Source of the DNA: Microbacterium murale
GTDB taxonomy: Bacteria; Actinomycetota; Actinomycetes; Actinomycetales; Microbacteriaceae
Reading direction: 5' to 3'
DNA length: 64,000 bases
Assembly (NCBI RefSeq): GCF_030815955.1
Contig: NZ_JAUSXK010000001.1
Coordinates: forward strand, 3,844,001 to 3,908,000
Shown here: positions 36,096-45,092 of the stretch, in pieces
Layout of the letters: each line of letters starts with the position of its first letter
Numbering within the stretch: position 1 is the stretch's first letter
Position numbers and translations under genes: made by a program
The notes under the pieces: model-generated
Databases searched by the model: none
The model's input: the letters and a program-made list of their open reading frames with translations, nothing else
Told to the model about the DNA's origin: nothing

Positions 36096-36314
36096 ATGAA
36101 CGCTACAACCGAACGTGAGCCCTCCACTGTCGAGTACCGTCTGACCGCGATGGACCGTTGCGACTCATGTGGCGCACAGGCCTACATCGCCGCCGAGGTC
36201 AACGGCTCTGAACTGCTCTTCTGCGCCCACCACGGTCGCAAGTACGAAGAGAAGCTTCGCAGCATCGCCACCTCCTGGCACGATGAGACCTCGCGTCTCG
36301 CCGACGCTGTCTGA
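36096..36314 (+). CDS. DUF7455 family small protein
   Basis: The 72-residue protein has a CDSCGAQAYIAAEVNG ribbon half and a FCAHHGRKYEEKL half, which together give a Cys2-type Cys-His zinc site. It matches the small actinobacterial DUF7455 family, commonly found between topoisomerase and sigma-factor genes. Function is unknown. GAGGAG lies 8 nt before the ATG. It is divergent from parE and convergent with the racemase-like gene. Confidence 0.88.
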   Translation: MNATTEREPSTVEYRLTAMDRCDSCGAQAYIAAEVNGSELLFCAHHGRKYEEKLRSIATSWHDETSRLADAV

Positions 36315-36339
36315 TACAGCCCGCCATCTGACGAACTCT

Positions 36340-37392
36340 TCAGTCGTTGATCACCCGCCGCACCCCTGAGGTGAGGCGGGTGATGATCTCTTCGCCGACG
36401 GTGCCGATGCGCTCGGCGAGCGTCGTCGCATCCGATTCGCCCTGAGCACCCGGACCGAACACGGTCGTCGTGTCGCCGGCGCGCGCACCAGACCAGCCAC
36501 GAACCACCGTGCTGGTCGCGTCGATCCGCACGATCTCGCGTGGTCCACCAGGCGAGCCGATGGCCGCACCCGCGAGGACCGACGGAAGCCCGTGGAACGC
36601 TCCGACCCCGATCACGACATCGTCGCCGCGCTCCTCGATGACCTTCGCGCGCAGCGAGGCGATGGGTGCGACGCCCGGAATATCAGGCCCTTCAGCCGAG
36701 CGGATGCCGTAGCAGAAAGCTCCGATCCGACAGACTGTGCCGCGTAGTTCAGGGCGCCACCAGGACGCTGCCGAAGCCGTCAGGTGCAGAGCGTCCGGCG
36801 TCCCGCCGGACGCGCGCAGCACGTCGACCGCATCGCGGAACTCGCGAGCCGACTCATCGTCTTCCGCGTCACTGGCCTCGGCGAGGTGGCTCCACACACC
36901 GACCACTTCGATCAGTCCGGCGCGTTGCGCTGTCATCGCATCGGCGACGACAGCAGGCCAGTCCTCCGGACGGATGCCGTTGCGGTGCAGTCCGGTGTCG
37001 ATCTTCAAATGCACTCGCGCCCTGAGCCCGAGCGTCTCCGACATCTCGATCACGCGACGCAGGTAGCCGGCTTCGCCGATCCCCAGTTCGATGCGCGCGC
37101 TCAGTGCCAGTTCGATCTCTTCGTCACTCGAGGTCGCCCAGCCGAACACCCTGGCGTGCTCGGCCTGCGCACGGATGCGCAATGACGTGTGCACGTCATA
37201 GCCGCCGAACAGCTCGACGGGGCGTTCTGCAGAGACGGCAGCAGCGACCGCCCATTCCACACCGTGTCCGTATGCATCGTCCTTCATCGCGAGCATGAGC
37301 TGCGCGGGGGCGATTCGCTCATGAACGGCGGCCAGATTGCGCACGAAGCGCGACCGCGAGATCTCGAGCGTGGGAGCCATCAGGGCGTCCAT
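36340..37392 (-). CDS. Alanine-racemase-like protein with PLP barrel but no catalytic Tyr
   Basis: The 350-residue protein has the alanine racemase TIM barrel: LMLAMKDDAYGHG with the PLP Lys37, RVHLKIDTGLHRNG with the Arg that in Alr contacts the PLP ring, and a shortened beta-domain. The beta-domain has lost its key residues: where Alr has the SYG tyrosine this protein has GAFHGLPS, and the GRVCMDQ motif is missing. Alone it should lack the second catalytic base. ATG at 37392 (or 37380, which shares its A with the preceding TGA) overlaps the neighbouring racemase-like gene, implying coupled translation. Confidence 0.85.
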   Translation of the reverse strand: MDALMAPTLEISRSRFVRNLAAVHERIAPAQLMLAMKDDAYGHGVEWAVAAAVSAERPVELFGGYDVHTSLRIRAQAEHARVFGWATSSDEEIELALSARIELGIGEAGYLRRVIEMSETLGLRARVHLKIDTGLHRNGIRPEDWPAVVADAMTAQRAGLIEVVGVWSHLAEASDAEDDESAREFRDAVDVLRASGGTPDALHLTASAASWWRPELRGTVCRIGAFCYGIRSAEGPDIPGVAPIASLRAKVIEERGDDVVIGVGAFHGLPSVLAGAAIGSPGGPREIVRIDATSTVVRGWSGARAGDTTTVFGPGAQGESDATTLAERIGTVGEEIITRLTSGVRRVIND

Positions 37393-38072
37393 ATGCGCAC
37401 CGCCTTCGAGCCTGCGACGGTGATGAGCTCCACGATTTCGAACCCGGTGATCTCCGCCCAATTCGCGAGTGCGTTCTGCCCGGCGCCGGTGCCGCCGAAG
37501 TAGAGGACTTCCGCGCCTTCGGTCACGTCCGCCGCGGAGTCCTCGAGGTCGATCACGCACACGTCCATCGCCACTCGCCCGACGATCGGCCGCATCACGC
37601 CGTCGATCTCGACAGTCGCGGCGTTGCCGAGCGCGCGGACGATGCCCTGCGCATAGCCACCGGTGACCAGTGCCACGGTGGTGTCTGCGGTGGCGCGATG
37701 GAGGTAGCCGTAGGAGACGGCTTCTCCGGCATGCAACGGTTTAGTCGAGAGCACCCGACCGACGAGTCGCATCGCCGGAGCGGTTCGAGCGCCGGGAAGT
37801 CCGTAGAGCGTGGCGGTGTCGATGTCCGCACCACCGTCTGTGACGGCGCGGACACCTTCGTCGCGCAGGCGCTCGGCAGTCTCTGCGTCTTCGACCAGGA
37901 CGGCATGGATGCCGGCGTCCTTCACCAGAGCGGCGACTTCACGAACGCCGTGGCCGAGAGCATCGCCGCGCAGGTCGGCGATCTCACCACCCAGCGCCGC
38001 AGCCTCAAGCGCGCCGGCGCGCAGCGCTCCCGCCGAGACGAGTGCGCGAGGAAGGCTCTCTGTCGGCGTCAC
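37380..38072 (-). CDS. Alanine-racemase-like protein with catalytic Tyr domain but truncated barrel
   Basis: The 230-residue protein keeps the Alr C-terminal domain: Tyr121 in GEAVSYGYLH, GGYAQGIVRALGN and the GRVAMD motif (165-170), equivalents of the Tyr', Met' and Asp' that reach into the partner's active site. Its N-terminal part is only about 100 residues and the PLP-lysine position reads ADLRGDALGHG, with Arg35 for Lys, so it cannot bind PLP covalently. The GTG start overlaps the ATP-grasp stop (GTGA) and its own stop overlaps the barrel-type gene. Together the two genes hold one complete set of Alr catalytic residues. Confidence 0.85.
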   Translation of the reverse strand: MTPTESLPRALVSAGALRAGALEAAALGGEIADLRGDALGHGVREVAALVKDAGIHAVLVEDAETAERLRDEGVRAVTDGGADIDTATLYGLPGARTAPAMRLVGRVLSTKPLHAGEAVSYGYLHRATADTTVALVTGGYAQGIVRALGNAATVEIDGVMRPIVGRVAMDVCVIDLEDSAADVTEGAEVLYFGGTGAGQNALANWAEITGFEIVELITVAGSKAVRIWTP

Positions 38073-39100
38073 CGCCTGCTGGCCTCGATCACCGGACGGT
38101 GCCGTGCGCGGCTGCCCGTGCGGATGCCGGTGGCGCTGACACGGGTCTCGTAGAGCCCTGGCGTCCAGTTGCCCTCGATGAGCATCGGGCCGTCAGGGCC
38201 GACAGCGACGTCCCATCCGATGTACGGCACCGTGGGCACTTCCTGGGCTGCACGGGTGACGAGGTCGACGACGCGGTCCCACATGGGGACCTCGAAGTCG
38301 ACGATCGACTTGCCGGAGTCCGGGTGCGTCTCGTAGCGCGACTTGTGCTTGCCGGTGTGGCCCGGCCCGAAGGACTTGCCGTTCTCGTCGATCATCGTGA
38401 AGAAGCCGCCCCAGGTGAACTGGTCGCTCACCGCGCCGCGGCCGAACTTCTGCGCAGCCATCAGCACGTGCACCTTCGAGCCATCGAAGAAGGTAGCGAC
38501 CCGCGTCGTGTTCACCGTGCCCTCGCAGTACTCGGCGAGATACGGATGCTGCACGATGCGCTGTTCGATGAGCCGCTGGCCCTTATCCCGGAGCTCATCG
38601 CGGAACGCGTTCCAATCGGTCACATCGGTGGCCTCATACCGGAAGACACCTTTGCCCTCGCGTCCGACAGGAGTCTTCGCGATGAAGACGGGGTTCTTCT
38701 CGGCGAAGGCGCGCAGGGCATCGGCATCCACCTCGTCGAGGTCGAGCCAGTCACGTCCGAGGTACTCGGCGAAGCGGCGGTTGAAAGTGATCTTGTTCTC
38801 GAACTGCAGCACGTCGGTGCGGTCGTTGAGCGCCTGCGCCAGATGATGCTGGATCAGCGAGGTCATGAACGTCTTGCGCTCGCTCTTCGTCAGCAGCGCG
38901 AAATCGGCCTCGTAGTAGTCGATGTATGCCGTGTCGTGCAGCGCCGCCCATACGAGCATGTCGACGAAGACCTTCGGCGCCCACTTGCCCTGCTCCTTGG
39001 AGATCTGGCTCGCGAACCCCCACACCCGACGTGGATCGAACGAGGTCAGGCGCCGCAGAAGGTACTTCAGGCGCGCAGTGAGTGCGACGTCTCGAGACAA
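38069..39100 (-). CDS. Sugar-transferase-associated ATP-grasp protein
   Basis: The 343-residue protein has the ATP-grasp fold of the ATPgrasp_ST family: FIAKTPVGREGKGVFRYE (ATP-binding strand and Gly loop), LIEQRIVQHP, GTVNTTRVATFFDG and PYIGWDVAVGPDGPMLIEGNWTPG with the metal-binding Glu-x-Asn. Members are thought to ligate an amine or amino acid to a carboxylate in surface-polymer synthesis. The apparent start is TTG at 39100, with GAAAGG 8-9 nt upstream; no better ATG or GTG is near. It is the first gene of a coupled three-gene operon with both racemase-like genes. Confidence 0.85.
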   Translation of the reverse strand: MSRDVALTARLKYLLRRLTSFDPRRVWGFASQISKEQGKWAPKVFVDMLVWAALHDTAYIDYYEADFALLTKSERKTFMTSLIQHHLAQALNDRTDVLQFENKITFNRRFAEYLGRDWLDLDEVDADALRAFAEKNPVFIAKTPVGREGKGVFRYEATDVTDWNAFRDELRDKGQRLIEQRIVQHPYLAEYCEGTVNTTRVATFFDGSKVHVLMAAQKFGRGAVSDQFTWGGFFTMIDENGKSFGPGHTGKHKSRYETHPDSGKSIVDFEVPMWDRVVDLVTRAAQEVPTVPYIGWDVAVGPDGPMLIEGNWTPGLYETRVSATGIRTGSRARHRPVIEASRR

Positions 39101-39183
39101 GAGGAAAGACCTTTCGGCAGGGGCATGTCAGAACGTCTCATGCTACTCGCTCCGCCTGCTCCGGTCCGTTGACAGCCGCGTGT

Positions 39184-39189
39184 TAGCCT
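39184..39189 (+). promoter_or_regulatory. -10 element TAGCCT, probable leaderless start
   Basis: The hexamer ends 6 nt before the GTG at 39196. A TTGACA lies close upstream (39168-39173) but only 10 nt from it, too near to be its -35. Confidence 0.4.
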
Positions 39190-39195
39190 GGGTCG

Positions 39196-40230
39196 GTGGA
39201 TCAGAAGCGGTTGCGTGTCCGGTATCTTTTCGACCGGGCTCGGCGGCTCAATCCGACGCAGCTGATCGAACTGGCGCATCAGGTGAAGAAGGTGTCCAAG
39301 GCACCTCTCCCGATCATCATCGGCGACATGCTGTGGTGCTCCGTGCGCTACGAGATGGGCTTCCGCGACTACGTCGTGTGGGACATCCGCATCCTGAACG
39401 CACGCGAGCGGGCGACCTGGATGACGCACCCCAAGGCCTTCCGGCTGAACCGCACCCTCAACGGGCCGGATTCCAAGGTGATCCTCGGCGACAAGATGCG
39501 ATTCCTCAGCGATTTCGCCGACCTGACCGGCCGCGAGTGGATCGATGCCGCTGCCGCATCCGACGAAGAGCTGCGCGCCTTCATCGACCGGCACCCCCGA
39601 GTGATCGCCAAGCCTGCCGCCGGTGAGGGCGGAGCGGGCATCGGAATCTACGACACCGCCGAGACCGCGGACGTCGCGGCGTGGCGTGCGCTGCTGATCG
39701 AGCGCGACCAGACGCTGCTCGAAGAGGTGCTGGCCCAGCACGAAGATCTGAACGCGCTGTACCCCGACAGCGTGAACACCGTGCGGATGATCACCTACCG
39801 TGACCCGCAAGACGAGTTGCACGTGATCGCCTCCGTGCTGCGCATCGGCAACGGTGCCGTGATCGACAACTTCGCCTCGGGAGGCATGTTCACCATGCTC
39901 GACGACAACGGAGTCGCCCTCTACCCCGGTGTCGACAAGCAGTCGAACATCTACCACCAGCATCCGGCCACCGGCACGACCATCAAGGGCTTGCAGGTGC
40001 CGTTCTACCCGCAGGTGGTCGAAATGATCGCCGACGCTGCGAAGCGGCTTCCGACTGTGCCCTACGTCGGTTGGGACATCGCGATCACACCGGATGGTCC
40101 CGCTCTCATCGAGGCGAACCACAACTCGAGTGTCTTCCAGATGAAGCCCTCGGCGTCCGGCATCCGTACCGGGCTGCTGTACCGGTACCGCGACGCGATC
40201 GGCGCGGACGTGGTCGACAACAAGCGCTGA
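39196..40230 (+). CDS. Second sugar-transferase-associated ATP-grasp protein
   Basis: The 344-residue protein is a paralogue of the divergently encoded ATP-grasp protein. The same landmarks occur in the same order: VIAKPAAGEGGAGIGIYD, LLEEVLAQHEDL, SVNTVRMITYRD and VPYVGWDIAITPDGPALIEANHNS. The Gly loop is richer in glycine here and the C-terminus keeps a similar SGIRTGLLYRY. The two probably act on related substrates, perhaps successive steps of one surface polymer. The start is a GTG. The convergent murJ ends 23 bp from its stop. Confidence 0.85.
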   Translation: MDQKRLRVRYLFDRARRLNPTQLIELAHQVKKVSKAPLPIIIGDMLWCSVRYEMGFRDYVVWDIRILNARERATWMTHPKAFRLNRTLNGPDSKVILGDKMRFLSDFADLTGREWIDAAAASDEELRAFIDRHPRVIAKPAAGEGGAGIGIYDTAETADVAAWRALLIERDQTLLEEVLAQHEDLNALYPDSVNTVRMITYRDPQDELHVIASVLRIGNGAVIDNFASGGMFTMLDDNGVALYPGVDKQSNIYHQHPATGTTIKGLQVPFYPQVVEMIADAAKRLPTVPYVGWDIAITPDGPALIEANHNSSVFQMKPSASGIRTGLLYRYRDAIGADVVDNKR

Positions 40231-40252
40231 GACCGCCCAGCCTCGCGCTGTG

Positions 40253-41842
40253 TCAGCCGCGACGGCGACGCACCGTGTCGATGGCGACCGTGAGTTCCGG
40301 CGCCCGGAACACGGCAAGCAGTCCGATGTAGACCAGCACACTCGTCGCACCGATGAGCGCAGAACCGAGCGCTCCCCAGATCATCCCCTGGAGCATCCAG
40401 CCGTCTGCGCCGCCGGAGGCGAGGAACACTCCCCAGCCCGCCAATCCGGCAGGGATGGCCATGAGGACGAAGCGGCACAATGCCCACCATGTCGCACCGA
40501 GCCCCAGTGGCCCGATCTTGCGGCGCAGCAGAATCGTTGCGATCACCGTCTGCACGATCCCGGAAAGAGACTGCGCGAGCGCGACAGCGGCAGCTAAGTG
40601 CTCTGCCGGAACGCTCGCTGCGACGACGAGCGTCAACACGAGGACCAGAGAACCTTGCACGATCGTGAAGATGAACGGAGTGCGTGCATCGCCGTAGGCG
40701 TAGAAAGTGCGCTGTATGACGAACAGCACCCCCATGGGGACGAGACTCACCAGGTAGGCGATGAGTACTGGCGCCATCGCGCTCGCGTCTTCCGGGGTAT
40801 TGCTGAAGACGCGAGAGGCCGGAACTGCTGCCGCGATGACTGCCGCAGCCGCGATGACGGTGAAGAGTCCGAGGACTCTGATCGATTGCCCGACGTCTGC
40901 TCGCAGTTCACTGTGTCGCTCAGCCGCGGAATGCTCGCTGATTCGAGTGAAGTAGGGCGTTCCGATCGCGAGAATGATCATCGAGTACGGCAGCATGTAG
41001 ACCAGCCAGGCGTATTGCGAAGCCGCTGTGGAGGCGTGCTCGCCGGACGCCGTCGTGATCGTGAGCGACTGCACGATGCCGACCGCTTGGCCGATCAAAG
41101 TCGTGAGCAACGTCCACGTCGCGAGCTTGCCCATGTGCCCCAGCCCCATGCCCCGCCAACGGAAGTCGAGCCGCAACGGGATGCCCGCACGCCGCCAGAA
41201 CAACGTCAGAACGACTGTCTGCGCGATCACACCGAGCGTCGCAGTGCCGGCGAGTACCAGCACCATCGAGCTGTCCCACCCTTCGATGGTGTTGCGATTC
41301 TGTCCGAACAGCACGATGAACACCACGAACCCCGCGATGGAGACGAAGTTGTTGATGATCGGCGCCCAGGCGTAGGGGGCGAACATCTTTCTGGCGTTGA
41401 GGATCTCGCCGAGCAGAGCGAACATGCCGTAGAAGAACAGCTGCGGAATGCACCAGTACGCGAACTGTATCGCCAGAGCGTGCTGCTGCGGCGAGTCGAA
41501 GTTCGAGTACAGGTCGATCAGCAACGGCGCACACAGCGTCGCCACGACAGTGACCGAACCCATGATCAGCGCACCGAGCGTCAACAGCTTTGCGAGGAAC
41601 GCGTGCCCGCTGTCCTTCTGCGTGGCAGCACGCACCACCTGCGGCACGATCACGCCGGTGAGCACTCCGGCTGAAATCACCTGATAGATGCTGTTGGGCA
41701 GTGCATTGGCGACGGCGAACGCGTCAGGTGCGCGACCGACCGAGTTGATCGCGATGACGAGCACGACTGTGCGCAGCAGTCCCGTCAGCCGCGAGGCGAG
41801 CGTGCCCGCCGCGATCATGGCGCTGGCGCGACCGAGTCCCAT
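40253..41842 (-). CDS. murJ: MurJ/MviN-family lipid flippase
   Basis: The 529-residue integral membrane protein has about 14 helices and the MVF-type N-terminus ASAMIAAGTLASRLTGLLRTVVL, with GVIVPQVVRA and the RTFYAYGDARTPF segment. MurJ-type flippases move lipid II across the cytoplasmic membrane. The canonical actinobacterial mviN sits near the origin with trxB, so this may be a second paralogue devoted to another lipid-linked precursor. GAGGGGAAA lies 7 nt before the ATG. It follows the CofE-like gene and faces the ATP-grasp cluster. Confidence 0.85.
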   Translation of the reverse strand: MGLGRASAMIAAGTLASRLTGLLRTVVLVIAINSVGRAPDAFAVANALPNSIYQVISAGVLTGVIVPQVVRAATQKDSGHAFLAKLLTLGALIMGSVTVVATLCAPLLIDLYSNFDSPQQHALAIQFAYWCIPQLFFYGMFALLGEILNARKMFAPYAWAPIINNFVSIAGFVVFIVLFGQNRNTIEGWDSSMVLVLAGTATLGVIAQTVVLTLFWRRAGIPLRLDFRWRGMGLGHMGKLATWTLLTTLIGQAVGIVQSLTITTASGEHASTAASQYAWLVYMLPYSMIILAIGTPYFTRISEHSAAERHSELRADVGQSIRVLGLFTVIAAAAVIAAAVPASRVFSNTPEDASAMAPVLIAYLVSLVPMGVLFVIQRTFYAYGDARTPFIFTIVQGSLVLVLTLVVAASVPAEHLAAAVALAQSLSGIVQTVIATILLRRKIGPLGLGATWWALCRFVLMAIPAGLAGWGVFLASGGADGWMLQGMIWGALGSALIGATSVLVYIGLLAVFRAPELTVAIDTVRRRRG

Positions 41843-41898
41843 GCGTGGTGTTTCCCCTCAGCGCCCGTCGTCAGCGATCAACGTCAGACGGGGCGATC

Positions 41899-42605
41899 TC
41901 AGACGGTGCGGATGATGCCCATCGGCGTGGACTCGCGTCCCTGTCCGAGCGGGTTGTCCTTCAGGATACGCACGAGACGCTGCTCGCCGGCCTTGTCGAG
42001 AGTGGAACCCAGGATGTTCCCACCGAGATCATTGATATCGACCACCGCGACATCGGCCTTGCCGCCGACGAGCGCCTTGAGATGCGTCGCGACCTGGCGC
42101 GGGTTCTTCGGGCCGAGCACGACCGCCTCGTTGTACGGCGGGATGGTGTGCTTCGTCGGACCGTCGATCGCCCGAGCCTTGTCACCGGCGATGCGGTAGA
42201 AGTCGCCCTTGCGACCGAATGCCTTCGTCACCGCTGCGACAGCGGCCGCCAGCAGGATGCGCGGCGTACCGCACTCCCGAAGCGCCATCTCCATCGTCTC
42301 GGGCATGCCGAGGCCGATGCCGTACGGCGTGCGCGTGACGTACTTCGACAGGAACAGCGCCAGCCGGCGCGGCTGGATCTCATCGAGGCGGTAGGAGCGA
42401 CCCTGAGTGATCGCGACGATCTTCTCGGTCACGAACAGCAGGTCCCCCGGCTGCACGGCGTCCTTCGCGTACTCGGTGACGATCTGGTCGATGTCGTCCT
42501 CGGGCATGACGACTCGCGTGCGCAGCGGGATGCGAGCGTACTTCTTGCCGTCGACGTTCGTCTCGAGCGTCTTGCCCTCGTTCGCCTTGCCCTCGTTCTC
42601 CTGGG

Positions 42606-42609
<4 letters not shown>
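41899..42609 (-). CDS. CofE-like F420-0:glutamate ligase family protein
   Basis: The 236-residue protein has the F420-0 gamma-glutamyl ligase fold: [20 protein letters not shown] is the conserved EK-containing strand-turn, followed by [17 protein letters not shown] and [17 protein letters not shown]. The family adds glutamate to a lactyl-phospho-flavin in F420 synthesis, but no other F420 gene is visible here, and stand-alone members occur widely in organisms without F420. The ATG overlaps the sigA stop (ATGA), so it is translated with the sigma factor. murJ follows 56 bp downstream. Confidence 0.8.
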
Positions 42610-43850
<1,241 letters not shown>

Positions 43851-43918
43851 GTTTCGCCTTTCACGGGGCAGCGCGCCCGCCCCGGGACATTTCGGACACT
43901 AGTAAGACCCTTGTCAAG

Positions 43919-43947
43919 TCGATAGCCTTGCGGCGAACGATTGACAA
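43919..43947 (-). promoter_or_regulatory. Putative sigA promoter
   Basis: On the minus strand TTGTCA is followed 17 nt later by TATCGA, about 69 nt upstream of the sigA GTG. A TTGACA lies slightly closer to the gene with no good -10 partner. Confidence 0.35.
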
Positions 43948-44045
43948 CGGGTCGGATTACCAGTATCGCACAAGATTGCGGATGCGAGCGCATCACGTGT
44001 CTCTGACATGCCCAGCCTCACATCGTCCCCTCAGCCGTCGTCCGC

Positions 44046-44990
44046 TCAGGGTCGTGGACGCTTGTCCTCGTCGCCCGGCGGACGGGTCGCCAGATAGCGT
44101 TCGAGCTCCGCCGCGAGCTCGTCCGCGCTGGGCAGATCGCGCTCGTCGAAGCCGCCCTCGTCGTAGCGATCCATGTCCTCGGGATCTCGGCCGGCCATAT
44201 ATGCGTCGTAGCGGTGCTCAAGGGTCTGCACCATCTGACGAAGCTCGTCGTTGCCTGCGACCTGACCGTTGACCTTCGTGAGGTACTCCTCACGGCTCTC
44301 GCGCAGATCGTCGAGCGCGAGCACGATACCGGTCGATCCCATCACGCGGTCTGCGGCGGCGATGACCGCGTCCGGATACTCGGTCTCGGCGAGATAGTGC
44401 GGCACGAGCAGCACGAATCCCACGATCCGGTCGCCGTGCTCGGCGAAACGATACTCGAGCAGGTGCCCTGCTGTCGCAGGCACTTGGGTGCGCGGGCGCC
44501 ACACCGAGAGGCTCGCCGTGATCTCCTTACGATTCCCGCTGACCGTCGTGCTGATCGGACGCGTGTGCGGTACCGGCATCGCGATCGAGTGCACCCAGGT
44601 GACGCCGGAGACGCCGAACTCCTCAGCAAGCGCGAGGATCTTCTCACTGAACGCATTCCAGGCGAAGTCGGGCTCGTAGCCGGCCAGTAGAAGGAACTGC
44701 TGCCCGAGGGTGTCATGCGCGAGCGAGAGCTCGAGGCGCGACGGACGGAACTCGGTGAGGTGGTCCTGCTCGAACACGACGATCGGACGACGCGCCCGGT
44801 AGTCAAGGAGCAGATCGTTGTCGAAGACGATGACCGGCTGCGGGTCCGACACGTCACGCAAGTGATCGATGAGTCCGGACACAGCGTTCCCGGCATCCGT
44901 GAATCCGGTGAGCAGGATCACAAGAGGCAGCCCCTGGGGGACGGCGGGGGCGTTGGCGACGCGTTCGTACAGCTCTCCGGAGACGGGCAT
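44046..44990 (-). CDS. PAC2 family protein
   Basis: The 314-residue protein matches the PAC2 family, related to proteasome-assembly chaperones, through LVILLTGFTDAGNAVSG, PVIVFDNDLLLDYRARRP, PDFAWNAFSEKILALAEEF and VTWVHSIAMPVPHTRP. The C-terminal 60 residues are acidic and probably disordered. Actinobacterial members (FrcP-like) are of uncertain role; a link to the Pup-proteasome is unproven and Microbacteriaceae generally lack proteasomes. The start is the ATG at 44990, with a -10 hexamer 6 nt upstream. It is divergent from pepA. Confidence 0.88.
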   Translation of the reverse strand: MPVSGELYERVANAPAVPQGLPLVILLTGFTDAGNAVSGLIDHLRDVSDPQPVIVFDNDLLLDYRARRPIVVFEQDHLTEFRPSRLELSLAHDTLGQQFLLLAGYEPDFAWNAFSEKILALAEEFGVSGVTWVHSIAMPVPHTRPISTTVSGNRKEITASLSVWRPRTQVPATAGHLLEYRFAEHGDRIVGFVLLVPHYLAETEYPDAVIAAADRVMGSTGIVLALDDLRESREEYLTKVNGQVAGNDELRQMVQTLEHRYDAYMAGRDPEDMDRYDEGGFDERDLPSADELAAELERYLATRPPGDEDKRPRP

Positions 44991-44996
44991 GCTTCC

Positions 44997-45002
44997 ATGC
45001 TA
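44997..45002 (-). promoter_or_regulatory. -10 element TAGCAT of the PAC2 gene
   Basis: On the minus strand the hexamer ends 6 nt before the ATG at 44990, a leaderless configuration. Confidence 0.45.
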
Positions 45003-45080
45003 CGAGCACCGGATGCTGACAGGGGCGGCCGCGTCATGCTCACAGCGAACAGATCTGAGGAGCGCCGCTCATGTCGAGCC

Positions 45081-45086
45081 TAGGAT
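45081..45086 (+). promoter_or_regulatory. -10 element TAGGAT of the aminopeptidase gene
   Basis: The hexamer ends 6 nt before the ATG at 45093. The spacer GGAAGC is identical to that of the divergent PAC2 gene. Confidence 0.45.
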
Positions 45087-45092
45087 GGAAGC

